From: Hyphomonadaceae bacterium UBA7672
GTDB taxonomy: Bacteria > Pseudomonadota > Alphaproteobacteria > Caulobacterales > Hyphomonadaceae
Direction of reading: 5' to 3'
Length of the DNA stretch: 64,000 bases
NCBI GenBank assembly: GCA_002483135.1
Contig: DLHI01000018.1
Coordinates: 12,037 to 76,036, forward strand
Every line of letters starts with the position of its first letter. Positions within the stretch are counted from its first letter, which is position 1. The translations under genes were made by a program, and so were the position numbers. The notes under the pieces are model-generated. The model saw only the letters and a list, made by a program, of their open reading frames with translations. It did not search any database and was not told where the DNA came from. Positions 1 to 8,271 of the stretch are shown in pieces.

Positions 1-419
1 AAATACTCGCGCCGCCACAGTCTTCCCGTTCGTCCCAGCGCCTCATTAATCCGGCGCGCTGTCCAGCTTTTCCAGCGGCGTACCGTACCCGCAAGGTCGG
101 CTTGCTGTTCAATCACGACGTGCACGTGGTTCGGCATGACGCACCACGCCAATAGCCGGTATCTTACGCCGTCATGCTTCAGTAGCTCGTCCTGCACGAT
201 TTGCGCGCATCGCGGATCGCGCAGCAGGCACTCGCCTCGTCCGGCATCGAGAATTGCGTCGTAGCGCGACAGGCGACCATGCGTGCTTGCGCCTTCTGCC
301 AAGTCGCCTTCGGCGACCGCATCGGACAAACCAAACACGATGTGCTGCTGGTAGCCCGGCGCATCGAAATGCGGCAGGTATCCGCGTGATCGCCAGTTGA
401 TTGAAGCAAAGTCCCCCAT
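1..419 (-). CDS. REP-associated tyrosine transposase (RAYT, Y1_Tnp family), partial
   Basis: Reading the minus strand from ATG at 419 gives an open frame of about 139 codons that runs off the left edge, so the C-terminus is missing. The protein starts MGDFASINWRSRGYLPHFDA, and the N-terminal RGYLPHFD block is typical of RAYTs. The HUH-type metal motif appears as MPNHVHVVIEQ, with a following WKSWTARRINEALGR segment typical of the family. RAYTs are single-strand-specific HUH transposases related to IS200/IS605 TnpA that act on REP hairpins. A REP-like hairpin lies 60 bases upstream of the start. I assembled this frame by hand from the reverse complement; the catalytic tyrosine would lie beyond HUH and cannot be placed with certainty. 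Confidence 0.88.
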   Translation of the reverse strand, partial: MGDFASINWRSRGYLPHFDAPGYQQHIVFGLSDAVAEGDLAEGASTHGRLSRYDAILDAGRGECLLRDPRCAQIVQDELLKHDGVRYRLLAWCVMPNHVHVVIEQQADLAGTVRRWKSWTARRINEALGRTGRLWRREY

Positions 420-473
420 GCCCGAACAGTTGCCAAACACTACGCGACTGTCCAGCCTCGGGGCTTTCTACAG

Positions 474-500
474 AAGGAGCCGGGCAGGCGCCCGGCGGTC
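474..500. repeat. REP-like palindrome next to the RAYT gene
   Basis: GCCGGGC (479-485) and GCCCGGC (490-496) form a perfect 7-bp inverted repeat around a 4-base loop AGGC. It is preceded by AGAAGGA and followed by GGTCCC. A short GC-rich palindrome flanking a RAYT gene is the usual arrangement for a REP unit. Only one copy was noticed in the window, so its status as a dispersed repeat is inferred. Confidence 0.5.
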
Positions 501-508
501 CCATACCC

Positions 509-1417
509 ATGCCCGGAAGCCAGGACTTCGCCGTCGACCCGCGCAATGCCGACCTCAAGGTCTGGCTGAACGGACAGCTTGTGCCGAAGGACGAGGCGAA
601 GGTGTCGATCTTCGACGCGGGCTTCGTGCTGGGCGATGGCGTGTGGGAGGGGCTGCGGCTGCACAAGGGCGCGCTGCTGTTCCTCGATGCGCACATCGAG
701 CGGCTGTATCGCGGGGCGAGCGACATCGCGCTCGATCTCGGCCTCACGCGCGCCGAGATGGTCGCCGCGCTCTACGCCACCTGCGCCGCCAACGGCATGG
801 AAACGGGCGCGCACCTGCGCCTGATGGCGACGCGCGGCGTCAAGAAGGCGGTAAACCAGGACCCGCGCAATGCGCTGGGAACCGCCACCATCGTCATCGT
901 CGCCGAATACAAGGAGCCGAGCCCCGCGATCGTGACGCAGGGCCTCAACGTTGTGACGAGTTCCATCCGGACCACGCCGGCCGACATGTTCGACATGCGG
1001 CTTAACTCGCATTCGCGCCTGCCGCTAATCCGCGCCCTGCTCGATGTGATCCCGCGCGGGGGCGATGAAGCCTTGATGCTCGATCCCGGCGGAATGGTCG
1101 CCAGCTGCAACGCTACCAACTTCTTCTGGGTGAAGGACGGCGAGGTGCGCACCTCCACCGGCGAGTTCTGCTTCAACGGCGTCACACGCGGCAACGTCAT
1201 CCGCCTGTGCGACGCGAACGGCATTCCCGTGAAGCTGGATTTCTTGCCGCTGCGCGACGTGCATGGCGCCGACGAGGCGTTCGTGACGGGAACGTTCGGC
1301 GGGATAACGCCAGTGCGCGCGGTGGACAATCATGTGATGCCAGCAGGAACGCCCGGGCCAGTCACGCAGAGACTGCGGGGGTTGTATGCGGCGCTGAAGG
1401 ATGAGCAGGCGGCATGA
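509..1417 (+). CDS. aminotransferase class IV-like protein, PLP lysine apparently absent
   Basis: The product is 302 aa from ATG 509 (MPGSQDFAVDPRNADLKVWL); an in-frame ATG at 401 would start inside the REP-like region and is less likely. The fold family is clear: FDAGFVLGDGVWEGLR near residues 35-50, and the C-terminal GTFGGITPV segment as in IlvE, D-amino-acid transaminase and aminodeoxychorismate lyase. The strand that normally carries the Schiff-base lysine reads MRLNSHSRLPLI, with Asn about residue 166 where lysine is expected. Either the reaction differs or a neighbouring residue serves. The stop overlaps the next gene by 4 bases (ATGA), indicating translational coupling. Substrate unknown. 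Confidence 0.8.
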   Translation: MPGSQDFAVDPRNADLKVWLNGQLVPKDEAKVSIFDAGFVLGDGVWEGLRLHKGALLFLDAHIERLYRGASDIALDLGLTRAEMVAALYATCAANGMETGAHLRLMATRGVKKAVNQDPRNALGTATIVIVAEYKEPSPAIVTQGLNVVTSSIRTTPADMFDMRLNSHSRLPLIRALLDVIPRGGDEALMLDPGGMVASCNATNFFWVKDGEVRTSTGEFCFNGVTRGNVIRLCDANGIPVKLDFLPLRDVHGADEAFVTGTFGGITPVRAVDNHVMPAGTPGPVTQRLRGLYAALKDEQAA

Positions 1418-2142
1418 CCATCCGCATCGCCATGTGGTCAGGCCCGCGCAACATCTCGACGGCGATGATGCGGTCATTCGAGGCGCGGGGCGATTGCCAT
1501 GTGGTGGACGAGCCGTTCTATGCGGCCTTCCTGGCCGAGACCGGCATCGATCATCCGATGACCGCCGAGACGCTGGCGAGCCAGCCAAATGACTGGCGCG
1601 ATGTGGCGTCGCAACTTGGCGAGGCGCCGCCGGGCGGACAGCCCATCGTCTACGAAAAGCACATGACGCATCACATGCTGCCGGGCTTCGGGCGCGACTG
1701 GATGAGAGCGTGCCGCAACGCTTTCCTGATCCGCGATCCGGCGCGCGTTCTCGCCTCCTATGTCCAGAAGCGCGAGGAGGTGACGCTCGCCGACATCGGC
1801 TTCGTGCAGCAGGCCGAAATCTTCGCGCGCGAGGCGGACAGGCTGGGCCACCCGCCACCGGTTGTCGAAGGCGTCGATGTGCTGCGCGATCCTGCGGGCA
1901 CGCTGTCAAAACTCTGCGCCGCGCTTGGCATTCCGTGGACGACAACCATGCTGCGCTGGCCCGCTGGTCGGCGCGCAACGGACGGCGTCTGGGCGCCAGC
2001 GTGGTATGACGCGGTCGAGCGCTCGACTGGATTTGGCCCGCCGCCGCAGGAGATTCCGCTCACCCTGCCCGAACACCTGCAGCGCATCGCGGACGAGGCG
2101 CGCCCGCACTACGAGACCCTGGTGAGGTGGAAGATTTCCTGA
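1414..2142 (+). CDS. sulfotransferase-like (P-loop) protein
   Basis: The 242-aa product begins MTIRIAMWSGPRNISTAMM. The WSGPRNIST segment resembles the PAPS 5'-phosphosulfate-binding loop of sulfotransferase-family proteins, and RDPARVLASY (about residues 107-116) resembles the 3'-phosphate-binding RDP motif. No signal peptide or membrane segment is visible, so it is probably cytosolic. It overlaps the class IV aminotransferase-like gene by 4 bases, implying that the two act together. Proteins of this type are sometimes mislabelled as branched-chain aminotransferase because of this neighbour. The real substrate is unknown. Confidence 0.7.
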   Translation: MTIRIAMWSGPRNISTAMMRSFEARGDCHVVDEPFYAAFLAETGIDHPMTAETLASQPNDWRDVASQLGEAPPGGQPIVYEKHMTHHMLPGFGRDWMRACRNAFLIRDPARVLASYVQKREEVTLADIGFVQQAEIFAREADRLGHPPPVVEGVDVLRDPAGTLSKLCAALGIPWTTTMLRWPAGRRATDGVWAPAWYDAVERSTGFGPPPQEIPLTLPEHLQRIADEARPHYETLVRWKIS

Positions 2143-2267
2143 GGCGAGCAACGTCGACGCCGCACCGAACGCGAACGTCACCTGCGGTCTGTAATCGCTG
2201 CCTCGGGCCAGTTGCAATTGGCCCTGTTGAGCGTAGGTTTTCGCGTCAAAGCAAGGAAGGCGGGGGT

Positions 2268-2738
2268 ATGCGCATTGCACACATGCTGGGGACTTTCGTA
2301 GCAGCTATTGCCTTGCCGCAAGCGGCGCTCGCCCTGCCGCCTGTCTATGTCTACAGCGAAGAGCAGACCGAAAGCCTGACGACCTGCGGCCTCTCCTACA
2401 CCGCAACCATGTCCGCCGCGAAATCCGCCCTCCGCCAGAACGGCGCCAAGATGGGCTCGCGCGAAGACGCGATGGATGGAACAGCGGTGAAGTTCTACAT
2501 CAACATGATGGCCATCGAAGACGATGCCGGCTGCTCTACCGTTCTGCGCGCGGAACTTCACTACGCGGACTTTGTCGAGCTGCCGTTCGAGGCGGCCTCC
2601 GCCAGCGTCTATGTCGAGCATTGCGACAAGACGTCGATGTTCACCGGCGAAGCCTCGGGCATGCAGAAACGCATCAATGACAAGGTGCGCGAGATGGTAG
2701 CCGCTTGCCTGTCGGAATACGAAGACTCGCTCGAATAG
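2268..2738 (+). CDS. small secreted protein of unknown function
   Basis: The product is 156 aa from ATG 2268, preceded by a purine-rich GGAAGGCGGGGG ribosome-binding stretch; a longer frame from 2127 is less likely because it would overlap the previous gene. A signal peptide MRIAHMLGTFVAAIALPQAALA with probable cleavage after ALA is clear. The mature part contains four cysteines (in TTCGLS, AGCST, EHCDK and AACLS), which could form two disulfides in the periplasm. No family is recognised. It converges with the secreted paralogue on its right. Confidence 0.7.
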   Translation: MRIAHMLGTFVAAIALPQAALALPPVYVYSEEQTESLTTCGLSYTATMSAAKSALRQNGAKMGSREDAMDGTAVKFYINMMAIEDDAGCSTVLRAELHYADFVELPFEAASASVYVEHCDKTSMFTGEASGMQKRINDKVREMVAACLSEYEDSLE

Positions 2739-2774
2739 GCGCAAGCCGCTCCCGAAGAATCAGAATGGCACGTG

Positions 2775-2804
2775 TCGCGGCGAAGGGATCACCCTTCGTC
2801 GCGA
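2775..2804. terminator. intergenic hairpin between convergent genes
   Basis: TCGCGGCGAAGGG (2775-2787) and CCCTTCGTCGCGA (2792-2804) pair over 13 bases with one mismatch around the loop ATCA. It lies between the rightward gene ending at 2738 and the leftward gene ending at 2789, whose stop codon is in the loop. There is no real T run on either side, so it may be a 3'-end stabiliser rather than an intrinsic terminator. Confidence 0.45.
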
Positions 2805-3898
2805 TCACCTTTCTCCGAGATATCGCGACCCTCGCGATCAGCCGCTCGGCCGCCTTCGAGGATGCCTAGCAGGCCGTGATTGCCTTCGTGGCACGCGTAC
2901 TCATAGACGTGGTCGTTGACGCGATTGAGACCCACCTCGCCCTTCCACACCTGCGTGTAGAGCGCTGGATCGTGCACCTCGAACTCGTAGAGTACCTGCG
3001 TGTCGGAATACCGCGTGAAGCGCTCGATGATCTTGCCGCCGGGCGTCAGTTGCGCTTGTCCGCCGCCTTCGGGATTCACGTTGACGGTTTCCACCACCAG
3101 CATGTCGCCTTCCCACCAGCCGATGGAATCGCCCAGCCACTGGTTCAATACGCCAGGCTTGTGTTTCGCGTTGAGCGGGATGATGCGCGCGTCATGGTTC
3201 ATCTCCACCACGATCACCACGTGATCGGGCGATTGAATGATCTGGTAATTGTTGTTGTAGAGCACGTTCATCATCGGCGGGCCGCCTGTGCCGCCGAAGC
3301 CGACGATGCAGCGCTCGCCCGCGCCGCGCTCCTCGGGATGGTCATAGCCCGTGCCGCGGCCACGCCCGCCGCGCAACGTCTGCGCCAGTTTGCGCCCTTC
3401 CTCCGAGAACGGAACCTGCCCACTGGGCGGATCGACGATCCAGGATGCGCGCCACGTGCCCTTCACATTGGCGTAGCTTGAGCCCGGATCGATCCAGAAC
3501 GAGTTGTAGCCGCGGCCAGAGGCGAGATCTTTCCCGTCGAGCAGGCCATCACCGAGATTCTGGTTGTCGTCAGTCGCCTGGCGAATGTTGGATGGATTGG
3601 CGGCGCGCGCCGCCGCCTCCTCTTCGTCCGACATGATCAGCGACTTCATGTTGGGCGGGCGGGTAAGCCGCGTGTTCGAGGCGTTGGACCAAACGCCCGA
3701 AAGGTCGGGCTGGCCGAACGACAGGCGCGGAGCGACATAACCGGCGGCCACGCGGTCTCCCTCCTTCGCCGGCTTCTGGTTGGGCACGAACACGCGTGCG
3801 CCGGTCTGGGCGGCGGCCTGAGCATCCGCAGCGCCAGCCCCGGCGAGCACGAGCGCAGCCGCCATCGCGGCCACCGATAAGTGGCGTAGCTTCGACAT
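2789..3898 (-). CDS. secreted protein of unknown function, paralogue A
   Basis: The product is 369 aa from ATG 3898, with the ribosome-binding sequence GGGAGGTACGTCC directly upstream; the longer frame to 4006 lacks this. A signal peptide ends at ADAQA. The mature protein contains QPDLSGVWSNASNTRLTRPP, FWIDPGSSYANVKGTWRASW, and near the end YEYACHEGNHGLLGILEGGR. The same motifs occur in the same order in the gene on its right (4102-5169), so the two are tandem duplicates. The C-terminal YEYACHEGN motif is shared by uncharacterised secreted proteins of several phyla. No enzymatic motif is recognised. Confidence 0.75.
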   Translation of the reverse strand: MSKLRHLSVAAMAAALVLAGAGAADAQAAAQTGARVFVPNQKPAKEGDRVAAGYVAPRLSFGQPDLSGVWSNASNTRLTRPPNMKSLIMSDEEEAAARAANPSNIRQATDDNQNLGDGLLDGKDLASGRGYNSFWIDPGSSYANVKGTWRASWIVDPPSGQVPFSEEGRKLAQTLRGGRGRGTGYDHPEERGAGERCIVGFGGTGGPPMMNVLYNNNYQIIQSPDHVVIVVEMNHDARIIPLNAKHKPGVLNQWLGDSIGWWEGDMLVVETVNVNPEGGGQAQLTPGGKIIERFTRYSDTQVLYEFEVHDPALYTQVWKGEVGLNRVNDHVYEYACHEGNHGLLGILEGGRAADREGRDISEKGDRDEG

Positions 3899-4041
3899 GG
3901 ACGTACCTCCCAGGCATCCCGCCAGCTTTGCGCCGGTCTGGGGTCTCTTAACAGGGAGTGTTGCAGAATCCCCTGCCTGGCCACAAGCGGGCGCCGGGTA
4001 CGTCAATTGCCGGCTCGCGCTGACGTGAAGCTCACAAAGGA

Positions 4042-4073
4042 AAACGCCGCCGCGGGAGTCCGCAGCGGCGTTT
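4042..4073 (-). terminator. strong hairpin terminator after paralogue B
   Basis: AAACGCCGC (4042-4050) pairs with GCGGCGTTT (4065-4073), and inside it GCGG (4052-4055) pairs with CCGC (4060-4063) around GAGT. On the minus strand the stem is followed by a run ending in TTTT, which fits an intrinsic terminator for the leftward gene that stops at 4102. The stem's own T-rich arm could also work on the plus strand. Confidence 0.7.
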
Positions 4074-4101
4074 CAGTAAGTCTTCTGGTCGAAGGTTCCG
4101 C

Positions 4102-5169
4102 CTACTCCTCGCGGTCGCCTTCCTCAGAGATGTTGCGACCTTCGCGGTCGGCGGCGCGGCCGCCTTCGAGAATGCCGAGCAGGCCGTGATTGCCCTCGTG
4201 GCAGGCGTATTCATACATGCCGTCCTGCGCGTTAAGCGCCATCTGGCCCTTCCACGGCTGGCTGTAGATCGTGTCGTCGATCACCTCGAACTCGTAGAAC
4301 ACCTGCTTGTCGTTGTAGCGCGAGAAGCGCTCGATGATCTTGCCGGCCGGCGAGATCGCAACGCCGGATCCGCCGCGCGTCATGTTGATGGTCTCGACCA
4401 CCAGCGTGTCGCCTTCCCACCAGCCAATGGAATCGCCCATCCACGGCGTCATTTCCTTCGGCCTATGCGTGGCGTTCAGCGGGATGATGCGCGCGTCGTG
4501 GATCATCTCGCTCTCGATCACGACGTGGTCGGGCGACTGAATGATGCGCAGGTTGTTGTTGTAGAGATAGTTGCCGATCGGCGGACCTGACGTGCCGAGG
4601 ATGATGCAGCGCTCGTTGAGGTTGCGCTCTTCGGGGTGGTCATAGCCTGTGCCCAGGCGCGGACCGTATGGGTTGGCGGAGACGCCGCGCTTCATCGGCA
4701 CCTGGCCATTCGCGGGCTCGACGATCCAGGAGGTGCGCCATGTGCCCTTCACGTTGGCGTAGCTCGAACCCGGATCGATCCAGAAGGCATTGTAGCCGCG
4801 CCCCGACTGCAGGTCCTTGCCATCCAGCAGGCCGTCGCTCGGTTTCTGGTTGTCGTCGGTCTTCTGGCGGATGTTGGACGGGTTGCTCTCGCGCGCCTTT
4901 TCATTCTCTGCATCGGACATGACGAGGTTCGGCATGCTGGGCGGGCGGCGCAGAGGCGTGTTGGACGCATTGGTCCAGACGCCTTGCAGGTCAGGCTGTC
5001 CCATCTTCAGTCGGGGAACCGTGTAGCCCGGTTCGACGACAGGCGCATTGATCGCGGCCTTGTCGACTTCGGGGCCGGTAGCTTCAGGGCCGGTCTGGGC
5101 CCAGGCAGGCGCAGCGCACGCCAGCAGGACGGCGCTTGCGGCCAGCAGGGCATGGGGCAGTTTGATCAT
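4102..5169 (-). CDS. secreted protein of unknown function, paralogue B
   Basis: The product is 355 aa from ATG 5169, behind GGGAGGTCCACGCCC; the frame is open further upstream to 5301 but has no comparable ribosome-binding site. The signal peptide ends near APAWAQ. It shares with paralogue A the blocks QPDLQGVWTNASNTPLRRPP, FWIDPGSSYANVKGTWRTSW, VVIESEMIHDARIIPLNA and YEYACHEGNHGLLGILEGGR. The N-terminal part after the signal peptide and the middle differ more. It sits directly upstream of A but is separated from it by a terminator, so the two copies are probably expressed independently. Function unknown. Confidence 0.75.
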   Translation of the reverse strand: MIKLPHALLAASAVLLACAAPAWAQTGPEATGPEVDKAAINAPVVEPGYTVPRLKMGQPDLQGVWTNASNTPLRRPPSMPNLVMSDAENEKARESNPSNIRQKTDDNQKPSDGLLDGKDLQSGRGYNAFWIDPGSSYANVKGTWRTSWIVEPANGQVPMKRGVSANPYGPRLGTGYDHPEERNLNERCIILGTSGPPIGNYLYNNNLRIIQSPDHVVIESEMIHDARIIPLNATHRPKEMTPWMGDSIGWWEGDTLVVETINMTRGGSGVAISPAGKIIERFSRYNDKQVFYEFEVIDDTIYSQPWKGQMALNAQDGMYEYACHEGNHGLLGILEGGRAADREGRNISEEGDREE

Positions 5170-5342
5170 GGGCGTGGACCTCCCGAGCATTCGTGACCCG
5201 GCTGTTGGCCAGCCGGTGTAATGTTTCTTACGGTGATGCATGCCGAAATCACCCGCCGGCCACAAGCACAGGCAGTGTCGCGGGGCGTGACCTCGCGTCA
5301 AATTGAAGGCCGTTCACGCAACCAACCGGGGGCGACCCAGCG

Positions 5343-6005
5343 CTACTTCTTGCCGTCCAGCACGGCCTGGACAAGCGCAACCGCCTCGGGCGAGTCCCAT
5401 TCCGCCGGAACAGTCAGCCGGGCGACCTCCTGGCCCTCCTTGTCGTAGATTATGGTCGCGGGCATCGCGCCTGTCTGGGCTTCGGACTGCAGCATGATCT
5501 CCCCGTCGTAGAAGAATGGCAGGTCTTCCCCGACCAGCTCGCGCAGTTTTGCCAGCGTTGATTCGCGGGTCACGCCCTTCCCGGAACCGAAGGCGACGGG
5601 AACCACAGCCACATCCTTGCCCGCGAAAGCCTTCTGCAGGCGCGCCAGACTGGGCATTTCCTTCACGCAGGGCCCACACCATTCGGCCCAGATATTGTAG
5701 ACCAGCACCTTGCCCTTGAACTCGGCAAAGGTGTGCGAAGCGCCGGACTCGTCCACGAAGGGCGATGTGGGGGCGGCCAGTTCGGTATCCACATCGAGGC
5801 ATTTGAGCGAGCCGGCGCGGTGCTCCGCAAGGGCCGATGTGGTGGCCGGGGGTTGGAAGTCCTTGTGGCGGCAAGTGAGCATGACCGGGGGCCCGCCAGC
5901 ATGGGCGACCGGCTCAGGCGCCGGTGCGGAGGTTTCCGCAGCTGGCTGGCAGGCCGCCGCAAAGAGTGCGAGAAGCGCGGCGGAAAAGACGGGTCGCAGG
6001 CTCAT
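5343..6005 (-). CDS. tlpA: TlpA/ResA-like thioredoxin-fold lipoprotein
   Basis: The product is 220 aa from ATG 6005. The start MSLRPVFSAALLALFAAACQ is a lipoprotein signal with cysteine at the AAAC lipobox. The active site is WAEWCGPCVKEMPSL, a WCGPC redox motif, and the cis-proline region is GAMPATIIYD. TlpA-type proteins are membrane-anchored periplasmic thiol reductants that often keep cytochrome c or cytochrome oxidase cysteines reduced. An extra pair of cysteines (in LTCRHKDF and LKCLDV) lies before the thioredoxin fold. It is divergent from argH, and the two ATG codons share bases 6004-6005, so no separate promoter region exists between them. Confidence 0.85.
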   Translation of the reverse strand: MSLRPVFSAALLALFAAACQPAAETSAPAPEPVAHAGGPPVMLTCRHKDFQPPATTSALAEHRAGSLKCLDVDTELAAPTSPFVDESGASHTFAEFKGKVLVYNIWAEWCGPCVKEMPSLARLQKAFAGKDVAVVPVAFGSGKGVTRESTLAKLRELVGEDLPFFYDGEIMLQSEAQTGAMPATIIYDKEGQEVARLTVPAEWDSPEAVALVQAVLDGKK

Positions 6006-7398
6006 GACGAAGAATCCCGACAGCAATGCCATGTGGGGCGGCCGGTTTTCGGCCATGCCCGATCAGGTCATGGAGGCGATAAACGCGTCCATCGACGTGG
6101 ACAAGCGCCTCGCCGAGCAGGACATCGCCGGATCGAAGGCGCACGCTGCAATGCTGGCCAAGACCGGCGTGATCACCGCCGCCGACGAAGCAGCCATCCA
6201 GAAGGGGCTTGATCAGGTCCTGTCGGAAATCCGCGATGGAAAGTTCAAATTCTCCAAGGCGCTGGAAGACATTCATCTGAATGTGGAATCTCGCCTGAAG
6301 GAAATCATCGGCGAGCCGGCCGGGCGACTGCACACGGCGAGGTCGCGCAACGATCAGGTTGCTGTCGATTTCCGCCTGTGGGTCAAATCCGCGTGTGAGA
6401 CCCGCCGCGACCAGATCACCGCGCTGATGAAGGCGCTGCTAGTTCAGGCGGAAGCTCACGCGGACACGGTGATGCCCGGCTTCACGCACCTGCAGACTGC
6501 GCAGCCCGTCACCTTCGGCCATCACCTGATGGCGTATGTGGAAATGTTCGATCGCGATCGCGGCCGCTTTGCCGATGCGGTCGTGCGCATGAACGAATCT
6601 CCCCTCGGCGCAGCCGCGCTGGCCGGCACGGGCTTTCCCATCGACCGCCACATGACTGCGAAGGCGCTGGGCTTTGACCGGCCGATGGCCAACTCGCTCG
6701 ATTGCGTCTCGGCGCGCGACTTCGCGCTTGAGGCGCTGACCAGCGTTGCAATCTGCGCGCAGCATCTCTCGCGCCTCGCCGAAGAGATCGTGATCTGGTC
6801 GTCGGCGCAGTTCGGCTTCGTGCGCATGTCCGATGCATGGTCCACCGGCTCCAGCATCATGCCGCAGAAGCGCAACCCCGACGCCGCCGAACTCGTGCGT
6901 GCAAAATCGGGACGCGCGATGGGATCGCTGGTCCAGCTCTTCACCATCATGAAGGGCCTGCCGCTCGCCTATTCGAAGGACATGCAGGACGACAAGCTGA
7001 CGACGTTCGAAGCGTTCGACTCGCTCGACCTCTCGCTGCAGGCGATGGCCGGCATGATCGCTACCATGACGCCGAACAAGGAGCGCATGCGCGCCTCCGC
7101 CTCCTCCGGCTTCTCGACCGCGACGGACCTTGCCGACTGGCTCGTGCGCGAACTCAACGTCCCGTTCCGCGAGGCCCACCACATCACGGGCGCCGCCGTC
7201 AAAGCCGCAGAAACCGCTGGCATCGCCCTGCCCGATCTGCCGCTCGGCGTGCTGCAGAAGCTCGAGCCCCGCATCACCGACAAAGTGTTTGCCGTGCTGA
7301 CGGTCGACGCATCGGTAGCCAGCCGCCAGAGCTATGGCGGCACCGCACCAACCCGCGTGCGCGAGCAGGTGGCGGCGTGGAAGGCGAAGCTGGGCTAG
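6004..7398 (+). CDS. argH: argininosuccinate lyase
   Basis: ArgH splits argininosuccinate into arginine and fumarate, the last step of arginine synthesis. The product is 464 aa, a normal length, beginning MTKNPDSNAMWGGRFSAMPD. The fumarase-superfamily signature GSSIMPQKRNPD (around residues 280-290) is intact, as are HTARSRNDQVA and TFGHHLMAY. The frame is open upstream to 5710, but family length and the WGGRF start favour 6004. Its ATG overlaps that of the divergent tlpA-like gene. The tlpA-argH divergence is, from memory, common in alphaproteobacteria. Confidence 0.96.
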   Translation: MTKNPDSNAMWGGRFSAMPDQVMEAINASIDVDKRLAEQDIAGSKAHAAMLAKTGVITAADEAAIQKGLDQVLSEIRDGKFKFSKALEDIHLNVESRLKEIIGEPAGRLHTARSRNDQVAVDFRLWVKSACETRRDQITALMKALLVQAEAHADTVMPGFTHLQTAQPVTFGHHLMAYVEMFDRDRGRFADAVVRMNESPLGAAALAGTGFPIDRHMTAKALGFDRPMANSLDCVSARDFALEALTSVAICAQHLSRLAEEIVIWSSAQFGFVRMSDAWSTGSSIMPQKRNPDAAELVRAKSGRAMGSLVQLFTIMKGLPLAYSKDMQDDKLTTFEAFDSLDLSLQAMAGMIATMTPNKERMRASASSGFSTATDLADWLVRELNVPFREAHHITGAAVKAAETAGIALPDLPLGVLQKLEPRITDKVFAVLTVDASVASRQSYGGTAPTRVREQVAAWKAKLG

Positions 7399-7405
7399 GA
7401 GCAAC

Positions 7406-8020
7406 TCAGTACAGATTCTCCCGCGCGTCTGTCTCCAGCGACGCATCGATCGCTTCGACGGGAACATCGAGCTTCAGTTGGTCGCGATAGACTTCGCCCG
7501 CTGTCGGGAAGGTTGCGCGATCCACCTGCGCTTCCTGTGTCCACAGGCCGGCACGCCGGATCGCCTTGGCGCAGTGGAGGTACGCCTCCTTCACGTCGAT
7601 CAGCATGACCGAGCGCGGTGGCTTTCCATCCGCAGTGAAACGCTTCATCAGCGCCGGGTCGGTCGTCACGCGCGCAAAGCCGTTGACGCGCAGCGCGTCC
7701 TCGAACCCCGGCACGAAGAACAACAGACCGACACCGGGATTGCGCGTGATGTTGCCCAGCGAGTCGAGCCGGTTGTTGCCGGGGCGATCCGGCATGGCGA
7801 GCGTACGCGCGTCGATCACATGGACAAAGCCCGGCTCGCCGCCGCGCGGGGAGACGTCGCACATTCCGACCTCGCTCGCCGTACCGATGCACAGGAAGGG
7901 CGACAGCGAGATGAAGTGCGCAAAGTGCGTATCGATCTGGGCGATGTCCTTGCCCACTGCGCCGCCGCCCGGCTGCTTGTAGACGGTGCGCAGGTCGGCT
8001 TCCGATTTCAGGTCCTTCAT
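7406..8020 (-). CDS. pyridoxamine 5'-phosphate oxidase family (FMN-binding) protein
   Basis: The product is 204 aa from ATG 8020, with GGAGGCGCAA upstream; 31 further codons to 8113 are unlikely. The split-barrel flavin-binding family is indicated by ISLSPFLCIGTA, VSPRGGEPGFVHVID and NNRLDSLGNITRNPGVGLLF. It resembles the MSMEG_1061-like branch of PNPOx-type proteins more than true PdxH, so an FMN- or F420-type oxidoreductase role on an unknown substrate is more likely than vitamin B6 synthesis. It converges on argH with 7 bases between stops. Confidence 0.75.
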   Translation of the reverse strand: MKDLKSEADLRTVYKQPGGGAVGKDIAQIDTHFAHFISLSPFLCIGTASEVGMCDVSPRGGEPGFVHVIDARTLAMPDRPGNNRLDSLGNITRNPGVGLLFFVPGFEDALRVNGFARVTTDPALMKRFTADGKPPRSVMLIDVKEAYLHCAKAIRRAGLWTQEAQVDRATFPTAGEVYRDQLKLDVPVEAIDASLETDARENLY

Positions 8021-8271
8021 TTGCGCCTCCAGCTTGTTCGGCACTCCGCGAGAGGAAGACTCTAACGCGCTGCTGCTGACAAGGATATGGCGGCAACCGC
8101 TTGTGTCGGTCACCCATCCTGCGCATTATCGGCGAACAGGAGAACTGGCCTTGATTGTCGTGATGCACAATTGCCTGTCCGGCCGCTGGCGAGGGGCGCG
8201 TTAGCGCTCGCCCATAGCGTTGCGGCGTTGCCGCGCGCCTACATTCTCCAATCCAAAACTGGACAGACATC

